64,000 nucleotides of DNA from NCBI GenBank assembly GCA_035772785.1, contig JAOCPU010000064.1, forward strand, positions 62,001-126,000. Direction: 5' to 3'. The stretch comes from Phlebiopsis flavidoalba (taxonomy: Eukaryota > Basidiomycota > Agaricomycetes > Polyporales > Phanerochaetaceae). Numbering within the stretch: the stretch's first letter is position 1; each line of letters opens with the position of its first letter. This document shows, piece after piece, positions 1 through 11,090 of this stretch. The position numbers and the translations under genes are program-made. The notes below the pieces were generated by a model. That model did not search any database. It was not told where the DNA came from and saw nothing but the letters and a program-made list of their open reading frames with translations.

Positions 1-1195
1 AGATGAACGTCGGCCTCATGGTCTCTAGCTCGATCACTCACAGCAGGTACCCGGCCGTGCGGCACTCTGTGGATGTGGTAGCAGCGGCAGCAAAGCAACC
101 ATGGTTCGTGTGGTTGGGCATGACGCGGAACGGTCGAAATCCAGGGGCGCTGCCGGCCAAGGGGGATGTTGGAGTTATGTTAAGCGCGAGGATCGCGCAA
201 GGGACGTTTGCAGCCCTGGAGAGTGTGCAGGGCCGAGTTCAGCTATGTGAACCGTTGGTGAATATGCAGAAGGATCTGTGGAACAAAGTTCGAAGACAGT
301 CAGTGCCAGGGCCCCGGGGTCCGGTGGAGGCCGACGTCCATGAGAGACTGCCGCGAATGCCTTCGCATTGGCTCATCGACGTGATTCATGGTCTGGCCAA
401 GGTCGCATGCAGCTAATTGTCGGAGGACGAGCGCACCAGGAATCCATTGTCGCAGTCGGCGAGGTCCACGATCGATGCCGCCTGGACGTGGGATACGAAC
501 GGCGGTGAGCGGGTCCGTTCGAGAAAACGATTGGTGGGTCGGTCGCTGGACATGTCGCCGAGAAGACGTCGGGGAGGGCAAAGAATCTGTCGACAGCGCA
601 CACTGGTGATCCCTATAGTTTGACGCGAGTGGGCGTGGTTCCCGCCAAATGGGATGGGGCGAAAGGTGACGAGGGGCAATCCGTGACTTGACAGCCCATG
701 CGTTTTGAGAAGTCCTCGGGTCAGTGTGGCACGGTGGGATGCCATGAACAGGCGAAGGAAGTATGCACCTCGAGGTCCGAACCCCAATCTCGAGACTCCC
801 TTGGCCTTCTCTGCCTGCCCCACTAGGTCTTCCAAGCCACGCTCGAGTGAAACCGACACTTTCCATCGAGGGATCTGCAGGAAGGTCACCTCATGAGGAG
901 ACTTTTTGATTGGCTCCATATGGGTATATAGTCGACAGCGTTCCTTGCGCTGTGGACTGAGGGCAGCTGAGCCACCTGCTGGTCGCACGAGGCTGGCTTT
1001 TTTGATCACACCCGAGCATTGAGACCTGGGGCCTGAGGCCTGAGGTGTCTCGCACATGTCCCTTGCTGGATCGCACAGAACTAGCTGGTACCTAGCAGAC
1101 CTGAGCTGCGTCGGATTAGAGCGTCGGAAGTTCTAGCAGAGCTGACGCGGTCAGGAGAGACAGAATCTCTCCCAGTGGAGGATTTAGTTGATGGT
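1..1195 (-). pseudogene. DSLTGQ-type unit gene, copy A (degraded)
   Basis: The minus-strand segment matches the DSLTGQ genes of units B, C and D. It retains 'RRLLGDMSSDRPTNRFLERT' followed by 'QAASIVDLADCDNGFL', where the other copies have 'RFLERARSDPLQAASIVDSLTGQG'-like text split over two exons or frames. The reading frame breaks several times and the segment runs off the window. I do not recognise the family. It lies in the position expected downstream of the KLLKQ block. It could be a decayed copy or an intact copy hidden by indels. Confidence 0.45.
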
Positions 1196-1479
1196 TTCGA
1201 CTGGTGAAGTGATGTCCGTGTCCACCTTGGCTGGCCAGCGTGTCGTGACGGAGACCAGTTTATCCAGTCGCGCGGATCGGCGGGAAAAACAAAAAACGAG
1301 AACAGTGTGGGTGCGGGGCAGTCAAGCGTACCGAGATCAGAGCGGGAAGCGTGGAGGTATTTTTGAGCTGGAGCTGTAAAATAGCACGAGAGCGACAAGT
1401 AGAGGGTGGGGCTGATAAGAATATGAAGGAGCAGAGCAGCATGGTGGTCAAGGAGTAGAGCAGCCGTTCCCAAAGTGGC

Positions 1480-2330
1480 ATGCAGTAAGCTTCTGAAGCG
1501 AAACAACGAACAAATACTAGTGGCGCGTCGTCGGCGACCCGGAGTCGGGCCGCCTGTCGCTCTCTTCTCGTCGCAGCCGCTATTCAAGTTGCTCACTTGC
1601 TCAACGACCGACATGGTCACTTTGACTTTACATCGATCGAGCACATTTCAAATAAAGCTCACTCACGGCTGAAACTAGCTCATTGGAGGGCAACATCTTG
1701 AATTTCCAGAGCGAGCAAGACTCAGGTTGTCCAAGGAGAGTCCGCTGGCTACTGCCACGCACTACGTGTGCTCTCTATCACAAAATGGCGACGCACGTTG
1801 CGTGAGGTGTAGCGTGGGTTCATGGTTGCGTCCAGTGTATCTACAGACGGTATTCGCAAAGCGACCAACTCTACGATTCATGCCAATGGTGCGCGGTCCG
1901 CTCGTCCCATCCTGCGACGCCGGCGACCTCTAACGACTGATTAATCCTAATGGACTTTTTGCGCTATACGCCGTCATTGATTCCCCTGCGAGGAGATTTG
2001 GATCCATGCAAATCTTCGGCGTACAGTCCGTCGAACGCTCGCTGTGGGATGTATGAAGGTCAGTACGCTCGACTTTCTTCCTCCAGTAGAATTGAACCCG
2101 AAGGCTTTTCAGAACGCGATCGCAGGCCAAATTCAGTTAATTCAAGCTCCATTGATATGATTCAAACTATCGATCATGAATAGGTACGTCGGCGTTGTCA
2201 ATTTAGAGATCAATGGGCGACGATCGCTGACCTTCAACAAAGCCTCGCGATGTTTAACGCCGTGCTCGCGCATCAAGCCGCGATACAAGCATAATCGCTC
2301 ATGAGTTCGAACGAGGAAAAACTTGATCAT
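1480..2330 (+). pseudogene. KLLKQ block, copy A (convergent to NLR A)
   Basis: This starts at an ATG at 1480 with the signature 'KLLKR' after a one-base disturbance (an in-frame TAA directly after codon 2 unless a base is removed). It continues with 'RRRRPGVGPPVALFSS', which parallels 'RRRLGVGPPFALFS' in copy B. Around 2050-2180 it has 'YEGQYARLSSSS' and 'EPEGFSERDRRPNS', paralleling copy B at 15130-15230. The function is unknown. It is shorter and more divergent than the other copies. Confidence 0.4.
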
Positions 2331-2893
2331 GCGCCAATGCTGACAAGGTTCTCTCAGATTTTGGTGAGCTATGCGATGGCCCTATCCGACGCGTGCGTAA
2401 CGGGACATAGTTACGTGTAGACCTGCAGTCTTGCGCTACATACTACGCTGATGACACCGACACGCCGCCAGTGATTGCCACTACGTGAACCAAGACTCAG
2501 GCGATCATTCAATTGGATGTGTTTTTTTCCTGCCTCAGTCGCAGGAGTGGCGTTCAAGCCTTGAATACCGTGGCCAGGTGTACCCAACATCCTAGGCTGG
2601 TCGGTTCCACGATTTGGACGCCTCGTCTAGCTGTAAGACTTCGACGAGATAGGCGCCGTCGGTCGAATAGATCGCGTCTCGGGCGAGTATCGGAGAGAAG
2701 TCTACGGAGAGGGAAGTCGAAACATCGGTTCACGCGGAGGGGAATGAGTGGGATGTGTCTCGATTTTCGAGCCTCTACCCTAGCTAGTGTACAGAGAAAC
2801 TATTTATATATGTATATGTAAATGAGTCAAAAGGAATCGGAAACGAAGAAGTACTCGATAGTATGAGTCGGAACGAAAGAGAACCGAGATATG
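2331..2893. other. No recognisable gene
   Basis: Part of the segment that only unit A carries between its KLLKQ block and its NLR. The plus strand is open for 102 codons from 2513, but the product is arginine-rich, low in complexity and resembles nothing I know. I see no RNA gene. Confidence 0.5.
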
Positions 2894-2895
2894 TA

Positions 2896-3236
2896 CAGTG
2901 CTTTGCATATGAAACTGGAGTCGCGCGATTTTCGAAAGTTATTTGGCTCGCGCAAATAAACCCATAAATGGTAGTAAAGAGGTCACAACATGTCACAAGG
3001 GCCACTTTGTCTGTCACGGCAAAGCAGAGCAGGGTACTCTCAGACTCCTGGCGATAAGTGGAGAGCCCGACAGACAATGGAAAGAGCAAACTTGAAGAGC
3101 ATGTGCATCCTTTCCTGGATTACCGTCTGTGTACTGTCTGGCAGAGCATTGGGGACGGTCAAGGGTTCTTGTTTGCGCGGGCCAAATAGTTTTTCGAAAA
3201 TCGCTGCGCGACTCCAGTTTCATATGCAAAGCACTG
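2896..3236. mobile_element. Tc1/mariner-type MITE (341 bp, TA target duplication)
   Basis: The element begins CAGTGCTTTGCATATGAAAC at 2896 and ends with its reverse complement at 3236. It is flanked on both sides by TA (2894-2895 and 3237-3238). The terminal inverted repeats are about 65 bp with few mismatches, and the inner 210 bp have no transposase-like reading frame. A TA duplication with a CAGT terminus is the hallmark of Tc1/mariner elements. The lack of coding capacity makes it a non-autonomous MITE. It lies in the unit A segment that the other units lack. Confidence 0.85.
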
Positions 3237-3238
3237 TA

Positions 3239-3857
3239 GGGAGTCCAACCGAGTCAGAATACAACAAAGGAAATCGGAATAATAATACAGAGTACCGGTC
3301 CCGACCAGCGACGCCACGAAGGCCACTCCTGCCGCATGTGGAAAGGGTCTGGCGCCAACCCTTACACTAGCGCACGATGACGGCTTGAGTTGACACAGGA
3401 ACCAGTGCCAGGGCTTTTGCAACATGTGCGATCGCTCATGACCTGCCCCAAATTATTTCGTGATTCTGTGTTTCCTTCGCATTTGACATGGCCACCAACG
3501 ACAACTCCAAATCGAAAACTCGCCCACAAGTTTTCACGACTCGGACCCAATACTTTATCATATCGTAGCGTAGCGAAGCCCTAGTACTGCTAGTGCTTTC
3601 CCGCCTCATAATCTCAATGATGACCATTAGGTACGATCATCGATGCACAGCAAGGAATACAAGCAAATACGGGAAGTCAAAAGATCATGTCTGTTTATGA
3701 CTCCACTCCACAATAAACCACGTTAGTCTTTTCCGAGTCGCTCACCCAACTGGCATCATCTGTACTACATGCTAACACCCGTACGCTCCCAAGTTGCGTA
3801 GTCCAATGTGAAGCTCATCATCGACTGCAACCATAACACAAGCAACACTATACACTG
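3239..3857. other. Spacer between MITE and kinase gene
   Basis: I find no recognisable coding sequence here. It probably includes the 3' untranslated part of the minus-strand kinase gene that ends at 3858. Short open frames on both strands have no family signature. Confidence 0.5.
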
Positions 3858-5390
3858 TTAATGCCATGAGAGCGCCAGTTCCCGGACCAGATCAGCTGCT
3901 GTTGGTCGGTCGTGGCATGCTCTGTGCCAGCACTGCTCCATTGCGCCCCACAAAACATTGGGAAATAGCGCGACGGTGAATCCGAACGCATGGAATGTTT
4001 GCCTTCAGTAATTGCTTGCCACGCCAAGATAGTTTATTGGTGGATGCCTTCAACGGTAGAGTCTCCGTGTAAATCTATACGAGACAGTGTTATTGTTTTG
4101 GTACTTAATGATATTAGAGAGCAAAATATACCTGCCAAGCAAGCTGGCCGAAGGAGTAGATGTCACTCTCCCTTGTATGACACAGGGTTTCCTTCCCTAC
4201 CAGTCTGGGATCCAAAATCTCCGGGGCCATGTATCTGATTGCCCCCGCTCTCGTAGAAAATGCGGCACTCATTCCCGAGTATCGGCAAAATTGGCGAGCC
4301 CAAAATCTGCGAGGCGTACGTGGCCGCTATCATCAATCAGAATGTTTCCCTTTTGATCCACAAGTTAGCAGGTCAATGAAAAATTGGGAGGTCTTTAAAC
4401 AAGCACGCACAAGGTGTAGGTCCCATGACACAACGTTGTTGTTGTGGAGGTATGATAGCCCATCAAGGACTTCTAAGATCTGATTCACAGTGATTGACTT
4501 ATTAGCCTTTTCTAAGCAGCTTTACTCATGACATCTCTTACATGCCGCATAGCAATATCTGACTTCCAAACCATTCTTTTGAGTGTAGGCGAATATGCCG
4601 CCGTTCTCGTACCATGGCATGACAAGACATAGGCCACCTCGGCTTAGTATAGCCTGGTATAGAAATAGGGTTCCGGCTAACACCCAGGAGGGGACAGAGG
4701 GTGCTTATGACGCAAGCTACGCACGATCATAACCTCGCGGTGTGAAAACGCTACCAGCAGTGCGAATGAGTAGGGAGTCTTGAGACACGTATCTGCATTG
4801 TGTGTAAATACCTGGAATGTCTTATTTTTGCCTGTTCCGACTGGATCGAAATCATCGCTACTCCCCGTGTTCCGGAGCACTTTCAATGCGACGCATGCGG
4901 CAGAGGCGACAACCTGGGTAATTCAAGGCATCGCTGTACGACCCGGGCCGGGATTGGGGGCGTATGGTTTCTAACTTCGACGGGGGGGGGGGGGGGACTG
5001 TGCGATGAGGTCATGAATAGTGCGCTTGGGTACTTTGAACAGGGTATGCTCGAGTGCAAGGCGGACTATAAGGTGACGTAGCGAGTCCGTGAGGGAGCTT
5101 TTGTATTGTGCTCCGTGATATTACTAGTCTGGCTGATTGGCAGAATTTTGACCTCTCTCTTGTCGGCGCATTTTCTGTCAGATGCAGCTTTTCCATTAAA
5201 ACCTGGATGTATGGTAATTTCCAAACTAGTCAGACATGTTTCCATTAACCCTGTAGAATTCGCAGGAGTACATACTCCATCGAGGAAATCCAAAATACAG
5301 CGTAACTTGTCAGGGTCTTCTGTGTGATGCAGACTTGAACTAAATGTAACATCTGCCTGAAGCGTTGAGCAAATCAACATCTTCATAATG
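3858..5390 (-). CDS. Protein kinase (TKL/Ser-Thr-like), interrupted by introns and indels
   Basis: Kinase motifs run in order on the minus strand: 'VALKVLRN' with the ATP-binding lysine (about 4885); 'HREVMIVRSLRHKH' (helix C); hinge 'GLCLVMPWYENGG'; 'QILEVLDGLSYLHNNNVVS' leading to 'WDLHL' at the catalytic loop. After a putative intron come 'GNILIDDSGHVRLADFGLAN' (DFG), 'GAIRYMAPEILDP' (APE), 'ESDIYSFGQLAWQIYTG', and finally 'WGAMEQCWHRACHDRPTAAD' before a TAA at 3858-3860. The residue before the catalytic Asp reads W where His is usual. The N-terminal part (5390-4990) has open frames such as 'HTEDPDKLRCILDFLDG' but no domain I recognise, and a run of 15 G breaks the frame at 4982-4996. The gene lies directly behind NLR A on the same strand and is absent from the other units. 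The kinase identity is firm. The exact exon set and whether it is intact are not. Confidence 0.85.
4982..4996. repeat. Poly-G run (15 G)
   Basis: A homopolymer of 15 G inside the N-terminal part of the kinase gene (poly-C on the coding strand). Such a run is both a frameshift hotspot and a likely place for sequencing error. Confidence 0.95.
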
Positions 5391-5463
5391 TGAATTATTG
5401 TTCGGGAGCGTCCAGTGATAGAGTGTGTAAATCACATTTGTGAGCTGACCTAGTCGTAGACGA

Positions 5464-8400
5464 TCAATCTGAGAACATGTTGTGCCACCAAACGGCTTTT
5501 CTACGCACCTCAGATACATCAGTTAAGATATCATTTACCGCCGTTGCCAGTGGCAATAGCTCCAGCGTTTGAGCAAGGTTCGTGGAATTGGTATGCTTGT
5601 CACTGTCAGAGTCGAAGTCATCCTTGCTTAGACTCTCTGAGAGTGGACCAAAATACCAGAACTCCTCGACACCCATCTCCTGAATCTTCCGTGCCAAATC
5701 TTCATGCATGACATGCCACCATTCGATATCCTCCTGCCTTACACTGTCCTTGTCACTGATACTGAGCTCCTTGAGTTCCGATGGCGGAATAAGTGGAATT
5801 GGGTTGACCGCCGCCGTGGGGTTTGCCTGCCAAGTGTGCGACTTTGCTTTCCACCAATGACTGCTATATGTCATAAACTGGTTGGACAAGAGATGAGCAT
5901 CATTTTGATGCTGGTCATGAGCCTGTGTGTTTCATTAGATACATCACTTAGGATCCCAGTTAGTGGAATAACTCTGACCATAACTTGCTCAGTACAGAGA
6001 GGCGAGGTTTGTTAGAAATTCATTTGACACCCGGACCTGCAGAGACAAGTCCTCTAATGACAAGTATCAGGCCTTTTGGTCAAGTATGTCTAGCCAGTCA
6101 ACTCAACAAGACACAGATGTCAAAATTGTTTCCTGACGGATGGCTAGCATGTGGAGTTATGATGTGTGAGCATCGGAGGCCCATCTCAGAAACAAATGTG
6201 GCGGGCATTCCAGAGGTGCTGGAGGAGTGGCGGGGCAAAGATTTTAAAGGATATGATATGCAAGATCCACTAGCAGAGTGCTGTTGAATTTGCTCCCATC
6301 TACTACACTGGCGCCCTGACAAGATTTGATAGCTTCGCAGCTCTCATTCCAGCCTTCAAAGGTGTGTAATTCGAAGTAGGGCAGAATACAGCTGACTGGT
6401 CCAGCATCTTGATTCACGTGGTAGAGAGGTCCAGTCGAGCAGCACTCACTGTCAAGGAGAAACTGCTGGACAGACGGGTTAATTGGATAGATGTGCCGTC
6501 ATTGTCTGTCTTGATTATGGAGCGGAAGCCGGTCAAATTGACGTGGGGTGACATTTTCCCAGGAGAGATCGGGGTGGAAAAGGGCTGCAACAATGGTCGG
6601 GGAGGCACCATAATGTAAGAATGTCCTCCCAGCAAGCGATTGTGCCAAGGATGAGACGAACGTTCCTTACGGCGGGCTCGTCTGTGGCCCGGGCTAACTC
6701 CCTTGAAGGGAAGGCGGCCTCGAGCACCTGCAGATAGAGTGCATTCAAGGGAGACTCGGAAACTGGCCCAGTGTGAGCGGAGCAGCAATTTGAATGGCTC
6801 CTCGGCGGTGGTCATGGAATGCGTTGAGAAGCGTACTTTACTGCCAAACGTGCGTAGATGAATAGTGCGCCAGCTTGTCGGATAAGCCTGTCAAGAGGAT
6901 TCGGGATTTTTTCTAACGTACTCGCTATATACCCCTCGACTTCTGGAACAGTCTCTTTCGCAAAGAAAGCGCGCCACATCTTTTGCTGTTTCTTCCAATT
7001 CTTGATTGAAGTCACGGTGAACGACGAGAGCATGAGAGGCAAGTGTAGACAGGATGGTAGGGGTAAGGACGTGAGGCGACGTATATGTATAGCCAGGGTA
7101 ATCTCATGTGAAAGTTTGAGGAGTTGCCGCAATATTCGGGGACACAGCTCATGGTCCTGGCATTCATCGAGACCATCAATGATGACGGTAAGGGGTCGAG
7201 GTGGTGGGTTGGAGTTGGTGGCTTCAAGAAGGGGTTCTGGACCAGTTCTTGGAATGCGTTATGTCGTCATTGCTCATTGCCGTCCTTGAGAAAGCCTCGC
7301 ATGGGCTTTCACAATATAAGGGCGAAGTTGGGAATGAAGCTCAGCGAGCTGACGCGCGAGGGTAGGGAAAAACAGTACGGGCTTGAAGCAAGGTCTCGCT
7401 GCCGCGGTACAAAGAAGAAATGGAAGAAGCCCATAAAGCGAGGATGCTATTGGCTAGACGTCTGCAGAGATGGTAGGAGGACGAACAGACGCTGCCGATC
7501 CCTGGGCACCGCTGAGCTCAGAAGAATCGAATCGTTTGGGTCATCCATTCGGGAATTGTGACCGGACGACCAGAGCACTCTAATCTTTTCAAAAAACTGC
7601 TGCTGCGAGTACCCTCTTCGAACCTAACGGTCTTAGACAGACGATTCGGGGCGCAGAACGCGATATCCCGCATTAGTAGCGGTTCGGCACCGAATCTGAT
7701 GACTCGGTCCTGTTCTGGTATGTAAACGTGCATGTCAGACATGAGAGCCAAGAGATATCCTTGAACGCACAATCACCAGCCTTGTTCGAAAGTTCTCTCC
7801 CGTACGGTCTGGTAACTGTTATTATACCACTTCTCGGCTAGGTATTAGATGCATACCTTTGTTTCATGGAGAGCAACTGGTCACGACCGTTTCAATGGGT
7901 ATTCCTTGGTAAAGCTGGGTATTGATGTGAGAATAAATGAATTGAAGATATTGGAAGTTAATTGAATCGACGCACCCGAACAGGTCAAAAAAAAAAAGCC
8001 CCCAAGGCAACATCTGTTCAGTTCTTGGTCCATTCATCTTCACCGCATTCTGATGTTGTTTATTTTGCGTATAAGAGACAGTCCAGTGACTGCCGCGCAA
8101 TAGCCCGAGGGGTCTCCCTTCAAAAAACGTGTTTCAGCTTGGCCCATCTTCTCGAGGTCGACTATGTCAATGCACATCTATCTCAATGATCGCACATCAA
8201 CAGGGGGTAGGGAATGCACCACGCTAGCCTACTTTAGTTGTCCCAGACCGTCGTCGAAGCTCACCCAACTAGTATAATCAGAACACCGCGCCCGGCATTG
8301 CTCTCGGCCATGTCGCGATTCTATAGCCTGGTCCTACCATAGCCGGAAGTCACTCGTCCACCATCTTCTTCAGCACATTGCCACCAGCCGCGCGACACTT

Positions 8401-8721
8401 TTGGCGTGAACCCTCTGGGAGGCAGACGTGCTGGTTGACCCGGCAAGAGTCTGTTTCGTAACCAGCAATCAAGGTCAGTGACGCAGCAGGAACAGGATGA
8501 AATCACGCCAACAATAACCTGGATCTGTTCAAACGACGGTCTTGTTGATTTTGAGACCCGGTACGTCTATTATAGATGCCACCCCGTGAAACGGCGCACA
8601 GTGTTGGAGCGCAAATCTCAAGCGAACAACTAGAGTGGCTGAGTGATATGCCCAGTCCCAGGGCGTTTGCGTCGACGAGGCTCGTCAGTTATGCGTTTCT
8701 CCCGCTGCGTTTCCTCGACAT
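5464..8721 (-). pseudogene. NLR (NACHT) copy A, degraded
   Basis: The minus-strand paralogue of the other four NLRs, with all parts present in order but badly broken. The expected start is the ATG at 8721. Remnants of the N-terminal helical domain lie at 8330-8600 ('KTVV', 'LKGDP'). The NACHT exon spans about 7720-6110. The Walker B core 'IIDGLDECQD' is readable near 7159-7189. At the Walker A site (about 7492-7520) the GIGK of the other copies reads GIGS, so the catalytic lysine is missing. The C-terminal exon is the best-preserved part: 5889-5464 is open and carries 'HWWKAKSHTW', 'EDLARKIQEMGVEEFWYF' and 'DSDSDKH', then a longer unrelated tail than its paralogues. Many indels are spread over the NACHT region. 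The lost lysine together with the density of breaks favours a real pseudogene over assembly error alone. Confidence 0.75.
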
Positions 8722-9450
8722 GTTAAGCGGCAGGATCGGCCGGTCGGGCCCGGAGGGGCAGTGTAGGTGGGCTCACCAATGTGAGGCTCTCCGGCTTGTA
8801 CGGCTGAATGTTCGGCCGAGAGTTGGGAGCAGTCGAGTAGATCGTATCACAGAGGAAGCAAGAGTAGTTGGGACGGAGCTAGAGCGCCAAGTGGGGGCAG
8901 CCAGGGGAGATACATGCATTCGCCTCGTTCTAAGATCGTGCCGCCAGCGATACTCTTCGTGTGGTGGGCTGATCCTTTCGATAGAGTTTCGAGCATGCCA
9001 CGACTGTAAATGCAAAACTTCTATATTCGATGCTGCACGCTCGGGTAGACGTGGTCGCGCTAGCATCGAGAGCACAGCTCACCATAGCTCATAATGACAA
9101 CATATGCGACGATACCTATTGTTTTAAACCGGGTTAATCTCTCCGTTCACGCGAGACTGACTCCTGATCCTATCGCTATGTTGTCAGTGAAAACCTTTGT
9201 GGAAAGAAACTTTGCGATCACCATTTATAAATCCGATGTCCAAAGAATGTCCCGGAGAAGCAAACATGGAAATGTCGATCAAGTTCTCAGGGCGCCCCGC
9301 GTTCTCACTACAAGTCCCACCAGCGGTAGCCACCTGTGTTAGCACTGCGAGCATGCGACCATGATAACTACGTTTTGCGACTAATCTTTCAATGAACAGT
9401 TGGAGAAGGTTGGTTGTATTCGTCACTGATGATGCTGAATCCAACTACTA
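8722..9450 (-). promoter_or_regulatory. Conserved upstream leader of NLR A
   Basis: The minus-strand segment is similar to the 0.5 kb upstream of NLRs B to E, with matching stretches 'CACACGAAG' and 'GGCACGA.CTGGAACGAGGC' and an inner part near 9184-9444. It probably contains the promoter and 5' leader. I see no clear TATA box. Confidence 0.5.
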
Positions 9451-9779
9451 ACAAACGATGTCGTTTGAGATTATCGAGCACGAATCTATACGCGAAATTA
9501 CTCTCAATCGCCTAATAATACGAAAACGTCTCTACATAGCATGAGCGTCTTTGATATCCATAGAATGTTGCTTGCAGACTTACGAACCACATACCCAGCT
9601 AGGTATGGGGCCAGCCTCGAATTCCAAAGGCGGCTGGACTCTCGGGGTGATGCATCAGCCCCGCTGTGGAAGGACGCCGCGCCTGAAAGTGTTGTATCTC
9701 CTAACGCGCTCTGACGATTCTTTCCGAGCGTGCGGGACCCTTGTTATGCTGGGTGAGGGGCATGAGTTTGACATCAGGC

Positions 9780-11090
9780 GAAGCAGCTCATGCGCGTACC
9801 TGGGAACGAACCGGTGTGCGCAGAAAGTGTTCCTTCGAGCCCTGCTCGCACGGCCAATCTGGCAGGGCAGTCGCCCCCTGGTAATCATAATCGGCATTGG
9901 ACAGCAGCTCCGACGGAGGCCTTTCGGTTAGCGGTAGGTCTCCTCTTGGTGTTGACGCCGGGGATGAGGAATGGATGATTTATGCCGACACAGCCGACTG
10001 TTAGGGAACCGGCGAGGACCCGGAGTCAAAAGTCGCTGTGAAAGGAATCGACTGAGACCCTGGGCGAGCGGCACTCGAGTCGATTATTTACGGGAAATAG
10101 CGATGTATTCCACTGCGTGGGGGACGGCTCGTGTGATACGTCCCTTATCGTCCAGAACAGTTTCCTGGAGTCGGAGGATGGTGGAATCCTGGTTCTTTCA
10201 TTGTGTGAGAGTCGCACCGCTGGATGAGGAGCGTCGCGCTTCACAAACGCAGCCCTGCAAATCGTTGGTTTGGGGATATGACCGGTCATGAGTGGACAAC
10301 GTACCTAAGCACATGTCGTTGCATCGGGAGCAAGCTACTCTGATCGATTTCTAACTTCGCGATACGATCAGTAACTCGTACACTAAAATGTTACTTGAAC
10401 ATACCAGAAAGCCTCAGTGATGTGAGGAATACTTCGCTGATCACGTTTTCAAGGCCAGAGGTCGTGGGAAAGCATGCAGCTCCCTAAACGACCGTGAATA
10501 CGCAGGGGTTCCATGTCGCTCGATGGGAGAACTTGACAGTGGAAGCAAGATTCCATTTCCGAAAGCGCGACGGTAAGAATTCGAATATGTGCGAGGTGTG
10601 CTGCGTAGTTGGTAAATGAGTTCCAAGGTTCGCGAGCTTTAACAGATATCCGTTGGCTTCTCGAACACAGTGTCGCAGGTAGATAGCGTTATAGTCAACG
10701 GAGATAGCCCATGGACAAGCTAAGAACATACGTCAGTATGCGGTGGCGCGCCGAAACAGTAGTAAGACCGTTGCGTACCGCTGAACCCGTGTGCTAATTT
10801 CGGGCTCCTCACATATACAAAATTCCCATATGCTACGCCGCCCCATGTTAGCTGAGAGTAAATGCGGGTTTTCGAGGAGCAGTAGTCGAAGTCTAGGTAG
10901 ATTAGATAGCCGTTCGTTGGACTCCATGTACATCGAACTCACTCTTATCCGGCAGGAGCGTCGCTCAACGTTCCAATGAGGGCATATGGCCACGAAATGA
11001 TTGCTTCCGCGCGAGAGATGGACGAGTCATTGCGATGGGCCTAGTTCGAGCCGTCATGGAAGGAGCGCTAGAAGAGCGAACCGCGCTCTT
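9780..11090 (-). CDS. Third unit gene, second copy in unit B (unknown function, spliced)
   Basis: The minus-strand block matches 53100-54260 of unit D, segment by segment. Coding-like stretches are 10993-10733 ('VSSMYMESNERLSNLPRLRL', leucine-rich), 10729-10484 ('NGYLLKLANL', 'TTQHTSHIFEFLPSRF') and 10289-10026. Unit D shows the parallel 'WLPVKLTNHRTQYQP' and 'RAYFSSRSVATL' in the same frame. Donor-like GTGAGTTC (near 10935) and acceptor-like sites recur at equal places in the other units, which suggests a spliced gene rather than spacer. I recognise no family; a leucine-rich F-box type protein is possible but unproven. It lies just upstream of the NLR A leader. Confidence 0.4.

Larger units (their letters stand above)
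1..8721 (-). repeat. NLR repeat unit A (partial, runs off the left edge)
   Basis: This is the leftmost of five copies of a roughly 10-kb unit, oriented on the minus strand. In unit order it holds NLR copy A, an extra kinase plus MITE segment that no other unit has, the KLLKQ block (about 1480-2330, plus strand) and the DSLTGQ block (1 to about 1195). The extra segment makes the NLR-to-KLLKQ distance about 3.1 kb, against roughly 0.3 kb in unit B. Similarity to units B to E was read by eye from matching stretches such as the KLLKQ start and the 'GAACGGGGCC'-type block. Confidence 0.8.

Noticed and set aside
4982..4996. Poly-G run as a possible phase-variation switch in the kinase gene
   Set aside because: Homopolymer slippage switches are a bacterial theme, and in this error-prone sequence an assembly artefact is more likely.
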